From: Myxococcota bacterium | Lineage (GTDB): Bacteria; Myxococcota; XYA12-FULL-58-9; JALHOP01 | Reading direction: 5' to 3' | DNA: 64,000 nucleotides | Assembly: GCA_022842935.1 (NCBI GenBank) | Contig: JALHOP010000001.1 | Span: 248,001 to 312,000 of the forward strand | Part shown: positions 45,705 through 53,910 of the stretch, in pieces | How positions within the stretch are numbered: position 1 is the stretch's first letter | How the letters are laid out: each line of letters opens with the position of its first letter | Notes under the pieces: model-generated | Databases searched by the model: none | Told to the model about the DNA's origin: nothing | Seen by the model: only the letters and a program-made list of their open reading frames with translations | Made by a program: the position numbers and the translations under genes

Positions 45705-46919
45705 ATGCGTTTCGGTTATTGGTCCGCTGTAGCGTTGGTGGCATTGAGCGTCGCATGCGGTGGCGGCGACGATGGCGGTGGCGACGGCAGCGTTTGCGAC
45801 GCAGGTCAAGTGGTCGACTGCGGCGCGGTGCCGACCGGAGACGTCAATGGGGATGACTTCGTCGATGGGCTCGCGAATGCCACATGCGCTTCGGATGGCA
45901 GGTCGTGGGATACAACGCAGTGTACCCCCACGGGGAGCCCCGAGTTCACGTCCTGCGATGCAACTTCGGACTGTCGGCGAGGCCTTGCCTGCGTCGAGAC
46001 CGGAACATTTCAGAGCTACTGCCTGACGACGTGCAGCGGAGGTGGTGCTTGCAGCACAGACACAGCGTGCGTCGATTGGAACCCGAGCCAGCCGGAGACC
46101 GAGCTGTACTGCCTTCCTGTTGCTTCGACGGGCAACGAGTGCTTCTCGGATAACACCTGCGCCAGTTCTAGCGATAGTTGCATTCCGACAGCTCTCGACG
46201 AGGGGGACTATCTTTACGGGGCCTGCACCCGTTCTTGCGCTAGCACTCAGGTTGGCAGTCAAGGCTCGTGCGCCGCAGGCGAGACGTGCGTTGGCAACAA
46301 CATCGACGTCGAGTGTCAGGGTGACCCAGCGTGCGGTGCGGCTGCCGTGAACTGCGACATTGCTGCCGCCAACTCGTGCAACGCCGGACAGGGGTACCGC
46401 TGCTTGCGACTCGGGAGTAACTCCAAGTGCGCTCGCGAACCGGGCGTTTGCGTGGGGACGGTGTTGCCGATGTGGGCGACCAACAGCCAGATCGCGGCCA
46501 ATCTCGATGAGGAGGACCTCTGCTCGCTGCCCGCCGAGCCGGATGGCGAATCGAACATCCACCTGGGCGAGATCTTCTTTGGGAACACCGCCTGCGGCCT
46601 AACGGGTGTCGCGGGCAACTTTGCGGCGGAGGTCGAGTGCATTCGTCTCGGACCGCAGGTTGGCTTCTGCGTCGGCTTCTGCGGCGAAGAGAACGGCAGC
46701 GAGTTGCAGTGCGGCACTGGTTACACATGCGCTCGCCCGGCTTTCGCGGAGGCACTTTTCGTCGACTTCCTTACGGTTGATGGGGCTCGGACCCAGTGCA
46801 CGGGGACCGCGGACACGACAACTTGCCCCGCGGGCTACACTTGCGACGAGAACAACAGGGCGCCGCCGGAGCCGGCTTTCGTGTGCCAGATTGGCAGCAA
46901 GGTCTGTACCCCCAACTAG
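45705..46919 (+). CDS. Cysteine-rich secreted lipoprotein
   Basis: 404 aa. The signal peptide ends in a lipobox (LSVAC), followed by an acidic Gly/Asp spacer (GGGDDGGGDGS). The mature part has more than 30 Cys, with repeated small modules such as CDATSDCRRGLACVE and CSGGGACSTDTACVDW, probably disulfide-stabilised. No enzyme motif was found. It is a myxobacterial-type surface protein of unknown role. ATG 45705 is the start that gives a proper signal peptide. It is convergent with a second cysteine-rich gene. Confidence 0.8.
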   Translation: MRFGYWSAVALVALSVACGGGDDGGGDGSVCDAGQVVDCGAVPTGDVNGDDFVDGLANATCASDGRSWDTTQCTPTGSPEFTSCDATSDCRRGLACVETGTFQSYCLTTCSGGGACSTDTACVDWNPSQPETELYCLPVASTGNECFSDNTCASSSDSCIPTALDEGDYLYGACTRSCASTQVGSQGSCAAGETCVGNNIDVECQGDPACGAAAVNCDIAAANSCNAGQGYRCLRLGSNSKCAREPGVCVGTVLPMWATNSQIAANLDEEDLCSLPAEPDGESNIHLGEIFFGNTACGLTGVAGNFAAEVECIRLGPQVGFCVGFCGEENGSELQCGTGYTCARPAFAEALFVDFLTVDGARTQCTGTADTTTCPAGYTCDENNRAPPEPAFVCQIGSKVCTPN

Positions 46920-46991
46920 GCTTTCTCCTGGAGGGGACCCGCTTGGTGCGTCGAGGCTTGCGGCGCGCCAAGCAGGGAAGTTCTCGAGGCG

Positions 46992-48329
46992 TCATTGGCA
47001 CGCGCCGGCGATCGGCCCGAAGACGCAGACGTTGGACGCGCATTGAGAAGAGGCGTGGCAGCGGGTTCCAGAGGGAAGGAGGCATCGACCGTCTGGACTA
47101 CACGAGCCCGCCTCGAAGTCGTCGCCCGGCCCGCACGTCGGCCAGCGTTGGCATACGTGCTCAGAGCATGCCGTTCCTGAGGCAAGGGGCTGACATACAC
47201 CAGGACTTGCCCCGCTGCTTGGGCACACGACACAGCTGCCTGAGCAGTCACTGGTGCAGCAAATGCCAGAACTGAACGAGCAGTGTTCGCTGGCGCACTC
47301 GAAATGATAGTCACAGCTTTGACCCAGCGGTTTCGAGAAACACTGCGATGTGCCCGTGCAGACCGTGACTCCGGGGCATTCAGCATCTGGATCGAGTCCC
47401 AATGGAATTGGGCTGCAAATACCAGTGGTACCACCACTCTTCGAAGCCACGCACGCCTGGCACGGACCGCTACACAGCGTGTCGCAACAAACGCCGTCGA
47501 CACATGCCTGTCCGTTCGAACAATTGACCGCAGATGTGCAGGAAACACCGCCCCCGGACTTACAGTCACCGAGTCCGTCACAGATACACGGCGGTGTCAC
47601 ACAGTCGCCCGCGGTATGGATGTCGTCGCAGCGGCCGGCGTCCTCAGTGTTGAGGACAGCCGCGCAAGTTCCGTCTTCGTTGCAGCGCTCGCACGCGCTG
47701 TTGCAGAAGCCGTCGCAGCACACTCCATCGGCGCAACTTCCAGACGAACACTCGAAGTCCGCGGTGCATGGGGCACCAAGCGCCTTGTAGGCGCACGCGC
47801 CCGCGCCATCACAGGCGACATCGGCCGAGCATTCTTCCTCAGGATCGAATCCAGGCGGAACGAACGCGCATAGACCATCCGCGACAGCGTTGATGGCGAG
47901 GCGGCACGATTCACAAACGCCGTCGCAAGCAAGATCGCAGCACACTCCATCGCTGCAGTTTCCGCTGATGCATTCCACGTCGCGCGCGCAGATGCTCGGC
48001 GCAGGCACCCTCTTTGCGCATCGGTCGACGGCGCAAAAGTAGTCAGGGCGGCAGTCCGAATCATCGCGACCGCAAGCCGCAATATATGTTGTGCACCTGC
48101 CGTTGTCACAGGCGAAGTCGGCTTCGCAGTCGAGCGAAGCTACGCACTCCTGACGTGTGTCCGGCGGCACAGTGCGACATATGCCGTCGGTCGTGCACGT
48201 TAGTCCGGTGTCACAAAGGATTTTGCCCCGAGGCCAGCACGGCTCTCCAGCCCCACCATACGGTGGCCCATTCAAATCGAAACATGCGCAGAGCCAGCAA
48301 AACACCATCAGGGTGACAAACCGAAGCAT
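46992..48329 (-). CDS. Cysteine-repeat lipoprotein
   Basis: 445 aa with about 75 Cys. The signal peptide ends LCAC, giving a lipoprotein. The body has at least four repeats built on DGVCCD-x2-C-x-G-x-C-x2-C: SDGVCCDLACDGVCESC, ADGVCCDGFCNSACERC, VDGVCCDTLCSGPCQAC and SSGICCTSDCSGSCVVC, each followed by a loop with more Cys. They are probably disulfide-rich extracellular modules used in adhesion or as stalks; no function is known. ATG 48329 is preferred over an ATG nine codons upstream because AAGGGGG lies before it. Confidence 0.85.
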   Translation of the reverse strand: MLRFVTLMVFCWLCACFDLNGPPYGGAGEPCWPRGKILCDTGLTCTTDGICRTVPPDTRQECVASLDCEADFACDNGRCTTYIAACGRDDSDCRPDYFCAVDRCAKRVPAPSICARDVECISGNCSDGVCCDLACDGVCESCRLAINAVADGLCAFVPPGFDPEEECSADVACDGAGACAYKALGAPCTADFECSSGSCADGVCCDGFCNSACERCNEDGTCAAVLNTEDAGRCDDIHTAGDCVTPPCICDGLGDCKSGGGVSCTSAVNCSNGQACVDGVCCDTLCSGPCQACVASKSGGTTGICSPIPLGLDPDAECPGVTVCTGTSQCFSKPLGQSCDYHFECASEHCSFSSGICCTSDCSGSCVVCPSSGASPGVCQPLASGTACSEHVCQRWPTCGPGDDFEAGSCSPDGRCLLPSGTRCHASSQCASNVCVFGPIAGACQ

Positions 48330-48402
48330 GCGCCCCCTTCTGCCAGGGCGCGCCAAAATCCGCCAGCGCGATGTGCGCTATCGCGGGTTGGGGAAACGAG
48401 CC

Positions 48403-48448
48403 GGGCTCCTGGAAGGTCACGGCGCGTCGCGTCGACCTTCAGGAGCCC
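48403..48448 (-). terminator. Long imperfect hairpin, probable terminator
   Basis: The left arm 48403-48418 (GGGCTCCTGGAAGGTC) pairs with 48434-48448 (GACCTTCAGGAGCCC), with a single bulged base, around a 15-base GC-rich loop. On the minus strand it sits just after the small gene at 48476 and before the cysteine-repeat lipoprotein. There is no long T tract, so it may instead be a leader element of the lipoprotein gene. Confidence 0.55.
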
Positions 48449-48475
48449 AACCCGGTCCTACGAAATGTCAGCTGC

Positions 48476-48652
48476 TCAGCACTCCGTGAGATGATTCGCC
48501 GGGGCTTGTGTCGTGACCGTCGGCGTCGTCAGCACCGGCGTGTTTTGCGTCGCCGGGGCGAGTGCGCGGCTGGCAGACATGGTGCCGATGAGGCCAATCG
48601 CGAAGGCGACCGCCAGCAACAGGACGTATGCAAACCAACGCATGTTGAGCAT
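48476..48652 (-). CDS. Small membrane protein, uncertain
   Basis: 58 aa if started at ATG 48652. It has one strong membrane helix (FAYVLLLAVAFAIGLIGTM) and a Thr/Pro/Ala tail ending HLTEC. A longer form from TTG 48685 is possible. There is no clear ribosome-binding site. Support is the protein-like composition and the long hairpin immediately downstream. Function unknown. Confidence 0.4.
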   Translation of the reverse strand: MLNMRWFAYVLLLAVAFAIGLIGTMSASRALAPATQNTPVLTTPTVTTQAPANHLTEC

Positions 48653-48916
48653 GACGAGGACATACTTGAGCAACCTCGATGCCAACTGGGGTGGGAGAAA
48701 ACACCAATGATTGCGCCATTCTGAGGCGGCGGCTTGGGGTGACGGTCATCACGGGGACGACACGGACGTCATGCCTTATGGGGGGCGGGGGGCACGGCCT
48801 GGCCTTCAGCCGCTCCACACCGCTATGGAATGACGTTTTCTGAGGGTTGTGCATTCACGCACGACAACGACAAGGACACCCCGGCCCGCAGGGGTGGGTG
48901 CGGGTCAGCTGGCGAA

Positions 48917-48946
48917 CTGCGGGCTTTAGGGTTCCGCAGCCCGCAG
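48917..48946 (+). promoter_or_regulatory. Leader hairpin just before thiL
   Basis: CTGCGGGCT (48917-48925) pairs perfectly with AGCCCGCAG (48938-48946). The ribosome-binding AAGGGG of thiL follows seven bases later. A TPP riboswitch was considered because of the thiamine gene, but its conserved core is absent. It may be a terminator for upstream read-through or a leader structure. The remainder of the 310-base gap holds nothing recognised. Confidence 0.4.
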
Positions 48947-48962
48947 GAAGCGAAGGGGCCAC

Positions 48963-49940
48963 ATGGGGAGTGGTAAGCGAACGGTGTCGGATGTGGGTGA
49001 GGCGGGCCTCATCGCGCGCATCCAACGTCATGTGAGGCCGCGTGGTGCCGGCGTTGTCGTTGGCATTGGCGATGATGCGGCCATGGTGCGGGCTGTTGCG
49101 CCTGCAGCAGTCTTGACGACCGACATGCTCGTTGAGGACGTCGATTTTCGTTTGGCCTGGGCATCGTGGTCGGATGTCGGACACAAGGCTGCAGCGGTCA
49201 ACCTGTCGGATCTCGCGGCCATGGGGGCAACGCCCAGGGGGCTCCTCCTCTCGCTTGCTCTGCGCCCTGACACGCATGTCGACGACGTCATGGCTCTCGT
49301 CCGTTCTCTGGCGCGGGTCGGAGAGCGTTACGGCGCGCCCTTGGTGGGGGGGGACCTCTCGAAGATCGACGGACCCCTGGTTGCGTCGGTGACTGCCATC
49401 GGTGAAGTCGATCCCAAGCGGGCATTGCGACGTCATGCGGGGCGTGTGGGGGACCTCGTTCTCGTGAGTGGTGCATTGGGCGGTGCGGCTGCAGGGCTCG
49501 CGGCGCTGCAGGCGGGACTCGCGACGCCACTGCATAGGCGCCAGCTCAGGCCGACGCCGAAGGTTGCGCTCGGTGTTGCCCTCGCGCGGACTGGTTTGGT
49601 GCGTAGCGCTGCCGATATCTCGGACGGGCTCGCCCGTGACGCGATGCACGTCGCACCCCGGGGCGCCGGGGTTGTTATCGATACCGTGGCTTTGCCAGTC
49701 GATCGAGGCGTCGCCGAGGTAGCGCGGCGTCTCCAAAAAGACGCGCTTCGTTTTGCGGCCGCTGGGGGGGAGGACTTCGAGCTCGTCCTCGCGGTGGCGC
49801 CCAAAGACGTCGCGCGCCTTCAGACGCTTGCGCGTCGCCATGGGGAGCGCCTTACCGTGGTCGGCACGATCGTGAAACAGCCTGGCGTCTCTCTCGGCCG
49901 CGATACGGACCTCGAGGCGTTCGACCACTTCCGAACCTAG
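48963..49940 (+). CDS. thiL: Thiamine-monophosphate kinase
   Basis: 325 aa. ThiL phosphorylates thiamine monophosphate to the active cofactor thiamine diphosphate. Metal and ATP motifs are GVVVGIGDDAAMV near the start, LTTDMLVEDVDFRL, VNLSDLAAMGATPRG and APLVGGDLSK. The C-terminal half has AADISDGLARDA and AAGGEDFELVLAV. A strong AAGGGG site precedes ATG 48963. It lies upstream of the chemotaxis operon by 78 bases; no functional link is evident. Confidence 0.96.
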   Translation: MGSGKRTVSDVGEAGLIARIQRHVRPRGAGVVVGIGDDAAMVRAVAPAAVLTTDMLVEDVDFRLAWASWSDVGHKAAAVNLSDLAAMGATPRGLLLSLALRPDTHVDDVMALVRSLARVGERYGAPLVGGDLSKIDGPLVASVTAIGEVDPKRALRRHAGRVGDLVLVSGALGGAAAGLAALQAGLATPLHRRQLRPTPKVALGVALARTGLVRSAADISDGLARDAMHVAPRGAGVVIDTVALPVDRGVAEVARRLQKDALRFAAAGGEDFELVLAVAPKDVARLQTLARRHGERLTVVGTIVKQPGVSLGRDTDLEAFDHFRT

Positions 49941-50018
49941 GTTCGCCCCGGGGCTCGTCGCATCGAGGGACGCGACGCTCCTCGCGGGCACGGCGGTTTC
50001 TTTGACGTTCTCGGGGGC

Positions 50019-51329
50019 GTGCCGGACAATTCGCCCGTGCGCAGCATCCTGAGACTCAAGCTCGCGCTCGCGTTCTTCGCCGTGTCGTTCGCGAGCGCTT
50101 TGGTGCCGCTCTTTGCCCAAGAGCTCGTCGCGGAGCGCGCCGTCGTCTGGAGCCTCACGGTCATTTGCGTGCTCGCCATCGCGCCGATCGGTAGCGCTGT
50201 GCTCGCTGGTGCGCTCGCCCGCAACATCCGCTCGCTGTCCACGTTCGCGGGCCGCGTCTCGCGTGGCGACCTTTCGCAATACGCGCGCTTTCAGAACCCT
50301 AGCGTGATGCCAGATGAGGTCGACGCGCTGGCGAGCTCCATCAACTATATGCTCGAGAATCTGCGCGAGCTGGTCTCTCACATCCAACGGACCGCGCGGG
50401 CGGTCGCCGAAAGTGCCAACGACCTTTCGGATACTGCAGGCGGCGTCAACGCATCGACCGAAGAAGTCACCAAGTCCATCCAGCAGATCGCCAAAGGCGC
50501 GGGTCTACAGACCGAGCTGGTGCAACGGGCCAGCACCATCATTCAGAACATCGCGAGCGGTATCGAACGCACCACACGCTCGGCCGAAGACGCCGCGGTT
50601 GCTTCCAACGTCACTGCAAGTGTCGCCCGCTCCGGCAGCCAGGTCGGGACTCTCGCTGTCGACAAGCTACGCAAGGTCTTCGAGAAGATCGAAGACAGCG
50701 GCCTGCGCGTCGAGCGCTTCGGCGAGAAGTCCAAACAAATTGGCAGCATCATTGAGGTCATCACCAAGCTCGCGCAACAAACCAACCTCCTCGCCCTGAA
50801 CGCTGCGATCGAAGCAGCGCGTGCGGGTGACTACGGGAGAGGTTTTGCGGTCGTTGCCGACGAAATTCGCAAGCTCGCCGAGAACAGCTCTCAGTCCGCC
50901 GACCAGATTGCGACGCTCATTCACGAGAGCCTTGCCGAGTCTCAGTCCGCCGTAGCAGCCATGCAGGAATCGACGCGCGAGCTGGCCGAAGGCCGAGAGG
51001 ACATGAACTCCATCATCCGCTCGCTCGAGAACATCACAGTGTCCGCGAAGAAGGGCGTCGAGGTCGTCGAGCAGATCACCACCATCGCTCATGAGCAACT
51101 CGAAGGCGCCAAGGCGATGCTCGCTGCGATTGACGACATCCGCACGGTCGCGGATGGCAACGCCGCGAATACGGTGCAGGTGTCGGGCGTCATTACCAAG
51201 CAGTCGCAGTCGACCCAGGCGATGACTTCGAGCGCCGTGGAGCTCACCAATCTGTCGCATGAGCTCGAAGCAGTCGTGACCCGTTTTCAGCTTGGCGGCG
51301 ATGACCGGCTACCGCGAGGCCTCCCATGA
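50019..51329 (+). CDS. Methyl-accepting chemotaxis protein with almost no periplasmic sensor (DifA-like)
   Basis: 436 aa. Two membrane helices (about 12-32 and 39-62) are separated by only about eight residues, so there is no normal periplasmic ligand domain. A HAMP-like segment follows ([20 protein letters not shown]). The signalling tip [36 protein letters not shown] (about 255-290) is highly conserved. This layout and the MCP-CheW-CheY-CheA order resemble Myxococcus DifA, which controls exopolysaccharide. GTG start at 50019; it overlaps cheW by four bases. Confidence 0.92.
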   Translation: MPDNSPVRSILRLKLALAFFAVSFASALVPLFAQELVAERAVVWSLTVICVLAIAPIGSAVLAGALARNIRSLSTFAGRVSRGDLSQYARFQNPSVMPDEVDALASSINYMLENLRELVSHIQRTARAVAESANDLSDTAGGVNASTEEVTKSIQQIAKGAGLQTELVQRASTIIQNIASGIERTTRSAEDAAVASNVTASVARSGSQVGTLAVDKLRKVFEKIEDSGLRVERFGEKSKQIGSIIEVITKLAQQTNLLALNAAIEAARAGDYGRGFAVVADEIRKLAENSSQSADQIATLIHESLAESQSAVAAMQESTRELAEGREDMNSIIRSLENITVSAKKGVEVVEQITTIAHEQLEGAKAMLAAIDDIRTVADGNAANTVQVSGVITKQSQSTQAMTSSAVELTNLSHELEAVVTRFQLGGDDRLPRGLP

Positions 51330-51754
51330 GCGGCTCCATGTTGGTTTTCGAGGTCCCGGGATCCGAGAAGGCCTACGCTATCGACGTCGAGCGGGTGCTC
51401 AACGTCATCGAGCCCACCGTGATGACCCCGGTGCCTCTGATGCCTGGGCTGGTACGCGGAATCGTCAGCCACCGCGGCAGCATCGTGACGGTCGTGAACG
51501 CGGGTGTGTTGCTGAAGGCAGGCGCGCGAGTCGGAAACGATGTACAGCTATCTCCAAATGGATTGCAGGTGCTGGTATTGCGTGATGGTTCGCGCGACAC
51601 CGGCAACGTCGGTCTCGAGGTCGGTAGAATCCGCACCATCGAGTCGGCAGAGTCGTTGGGGGAGGGTGTGGTGGTGGTGGACTCAGAAGCGATGCGTGCG
51701 GAGCTCGAGCTGCGTGTAGTGGATGCGATAGCGAGTCAAGGAGTGCTCCGATGA
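51326..51754 (+). CDS. cheW: CheW coupling protein (DifC-like)
   Basis: 142 aa single CheW domain that links the receptor to CheA. Recognised from [20 protein letters not shown] at the start, the groove motif [19 protein letters not shown] (about 42-60), and the SH3-like beta pattern through [10 protein letters not shown]. Start ATG overlaps the MCP stop and its stop overlaps cheY, a tightly coupled operon. Confidence 0.92.
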   Translation: MSGSMLVFEVPGSEKAYAIDVERVLNVIEPTVMTPVPLMPGLVRGIVSHRGSIVTVVNAGVLLKAGARVGNDVQLSPNGLQVLVLRDGSRDTGNVGLEVGRIRTIESAESLGEGVVVVDSEAMRAELELRVVDAIASQGVLR

Positions 51755-52128
51755 CCAAGACGCGGGTGCTGATCGTCGATGACGCGATCTTCATGCGCAA
51801 CATGTTGAAGGACATCTTCGACGGCGACACCTTCGAGATCGTCGGAGAGGCCGCCAACGGTGTTGAAGCGGTCGAGAAGTACAAGGAGCTGCGGCCGGAC
51901 CTCACGACGATGGACATCGTCATGCCGTTCAAGAGCGGCATCGAGGCCACCAAGGAAATTTTGGCCGTCCAAAGCGACGCCGTGGTCATCATGTGCAGCG
52001 CTCTCGGCCAGGAGTCGCTCGTCATGGAGGCTATAGAGGCCGGCGCCGCCGACTTCGTGGTGAAGCCCTTCAAGCCAGAGGACGTGCAGAGGGTCGTCGG
52101 CAAGGTGCTGGGTTCCGCCAAGGCTTGA
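51751..52128 (+). CDS. cheY: CheY-type single-domain response regulator (DifD-like)
   Basis: 125 aa receiver domain only. The acidic pocket is Asp10-Asp11, the phospho-acceptor is Asp55 in TTMDIVMP, the Thr/Ser switch position lies in IMCSALGQ, and the conserved Lys is in FVVKPFKPED (about 105). With no DNA-binding domain it signals by protein contact. In the Dif system the CheY protein lowers rather than raises output; whether that holds here is inference. It is separated from cheA by 121 bases holding a long hairpin. Confidence 0.95.
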   Translation: MTKTRVLIVDDAIFMRNMLKDIFDGDTFEIVGEAANGVEAVEKYKELRPDLTTMDIVMPFKSGIEATKEILAVQSDAVVIMCSALGQESLVMEAIEAGAADFVVKPFKPEDVQRVVGKVLGSAKA

Positions 52129-52184
52129 AGTCTGTCGGAGGAACGCGAACGAGCAGCACGAAATCACCAGGCCCCGCAGGTCTA

Positions 52185-52251
52185 AAGAGCGCGTCTCGCA
52201 ACCCGCAAGACGGTTCGGTCCATGACAGAGCGGGTTAGGAGACGCGCTCTT
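52185..52251 (+). promoter_or_regulatory. Long stem-loop covering the cheA ribosome-binding site and start
   Basis: AAGAGCGCGTCTC (52185-52197) is perfectly complementary to GAGACGCGCTCTT (52239-52251). After a symmetric 2x2 internal loop, AACCCGC (52200-52206) pairs with GCGGGTT (52230-52236), leaving a 23-base loop. The 3' arm contains the AGGAG ribosome-binding site (52237-52241) and two bases of the TTG start (52250-52252). If formed in mRNA it would block cheA translation, so it may act as a thermosensor or a site for an RNA-binding protein. Confidence 0.75.
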
Positions 52252-53860
52252 GAGCCCGCTGGACATGAGCAAGTATCGCGCGCTCTTCATCGAGCAGAGC
52301 CGCGAGCACCTCGAGGCGTTGTCGCGCGCTCTCGCAGCGGAGAGTCCCGGCAGCGGGGCGGTCGACGAGATCTTTCGGCATGTCCACTCGATCAAGGGTA
52401 TGGCCGCGTCGATGGGCTACGACCCCATCGCGAGGCTCGCCCACCGCTTCGAGGACGTCGTCGGTGACCGGAGAGCTCGCGGTGCCGCCCTCGATAGCCG
52501 ACTGATCGACGCCTTGCTCGAGGCCGTCGATGTGCTGGTGACGCAGGTTGCGGCCGTTGCGGCGGACAAGGAGCCCAGCCTGCCTGTTGGCCTCCTCGAC
52601 CGCCTGCTCGCCACGACCCACCCAGAAGAGGTCGCGCCGGCGCCGAAAGCCGCGGCGGCGTCGGTGGAAAAGGAGGCTGCGGCAAGGGGTGAGCATGTGC
52701 CGACGGTCCGCGTGCGCACCGACGTGCTCGACAACCTCATCGATGCGGTTGGCGAGCTCATCATCAAGCGCGCCCAGCTGCGTACGGCGCTGAAGAAGGT
52801 GATGACGCCAGACGTTCGCGCGGCTCTCGACGAGCTCGACGGACGCGTGCGCGACGTGCAGGCCCGCGCACTCGCGGTTCGTATGACACCATTACGGACG
52901 CTCACCGACCGCTATCCCCGCGTCGTGCGTGACACTGCCCGTTCTCTCGGCAAAGACGTGCGGTTCGTCGTCGAAGGCGAGGGACTCGAGATGGATCGCG
53001 CCATCTTGGAGAACCTCGACACGCCGTTCGTTCACACCATTCGAAACGCCATCGACCATGGCATCGAGTCGGCCGAAGAGCGGGTCAAGGCTGGCAAGCC
53101 AGCGCAAGGCACCGTCACCGTTACGGCCCTGCGCGAGCATGACATCGCCGTGATCACCATCGCCGACGATGGTCGTGGGCTCGACGCCGATCTCCTCGTC
53201 CAGACGGCCTTGAAGAAGGGCTTGCTCAGCGAGGCGCAGGCATCACTCGTCTCCAAGAAGGAGGCTTTTCAGCTGGTCTGCTTGCCGCGCTTTTCCACGA
53301 AGGATGAAGTCACCGACATCTCAGGTCGCGGTGTTGGGATGGATGCGGTGCGCGCGCACGTCGACGCACTCGGCGGCGTGCTCGACATCGACAGCGAGCT
53401 CGGGGTGGGAACGCGCCTGACGATGCGGTTGCCGCTGACTCTCTCCATCATCGACGTACTGCGTATCGATGTCGCAGGTCGACGTTTCGCCGTGCCACTC
53501 GCCCGTGTGGCGGCTGTTCGCGACACGGACACCGATGTCATCAACGGCGCTGGGGGCCAGCGCTTCCTGTCCGTCCGCCAGGCGCTTGCGCCCCTGCATG
53601 AGCTCTCGAGTCTGCTCGGCCTCGTCACCAAAGCTCCGGGCCGCGAGGCCGTCGTGGTCGAGGACGGCCGAAACCTTGTGGCGCTCGCGGTGGACAAGAC
53701 GGTGGCCACCCATGAGGTCGTGGTCAAACCAGTCGGCTGGCCTCTCGAGAAGCTCGGTTGGATCTCGGGGGCAACAGTCCTTTCGGACGGTCACCCTATC
53801 CTCATCATCGACCTTGCCAAGCTGGTTCAAGCCCGAATCGTCAGCCAAGGTGGAGTCTAG
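52250..53860 (+). CDS. cheA: CheA histidine kinase (DifE-like)
   Basis: 536 aa from TTG 52250 (531 aa if ATG 52265). The HPt domain (1-110) has the phosphorylated His46 in FRHVHSIKGMAASMG. A short linker without a clear P2 domain follows, then the dimerisation region (about 150-215), the ATPase domain with N, G1 and G2 boxes in HTIRNAIDHGIES, TIADDGRGLDAD and ISGRGVGMDAV, and a CheW-like domain at the end. It autophosphorylates and feeds CheY. TTG with AGGAG is preferred, though both elements lie in a hairpin arm. Confidence 0.95.
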   Translation: MSPLDMSKYRALFIEQSREHLEALSRALAAESPGSGAVDEIFRHVHSIKGMAASMGYDPIARLAHRFEDVVGDRRARGAALDSRLIDALLEAVDVLVTQVAAVAADKEPSLPVGLLDRLLATTHPEEVAPAPKAAAASVEKEAAARGEHVPTVRVRTDVLDNLIDAVGELIIKRAQLRTALKKVMTPDVRAALDELDGRVRDVQARALAVRMTPLRTLTDRYPRVVRDTARSLGKDVRFVVEGEGLEMDRAILENLDTPFVHTIRNAIDHGIESAEERVKAGKPAQGTVTVTALREHDIAVITIADDGRGLDADLLVQTALKKGLLSEAQASLVSKKEAFQLVCLPRFSTKDEVTDISGRGVGMDAVRAHVDALGGVLDIDSELGVGTRLTMRLPLTLSIIDVLRIDVAGRRFAVPLARVAAVRDTDTDVINGAGGQRFLSVRQALAPLHELSSLLGLVTKAPGREAVVVEDGRNLVALAVDKTVATHEVVVKPVGWPLEKLGWISGATVLSDGHPILIIDLAKLVQARIVSQGGV

Positions 53861-53910
53861 GACAGCCGATACGTTGCCCGACCGAGGGGGCGCGGTTTAC
53901 AACTGCCTGT

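Noticed and set aside
48653-48962. TPP riboswitch upstream of thiL
   Set aside because: The conserved thi-box core (CTGAGA and the ACCTGATCTGG-type block) is not present; only a simple hairpin is seen.
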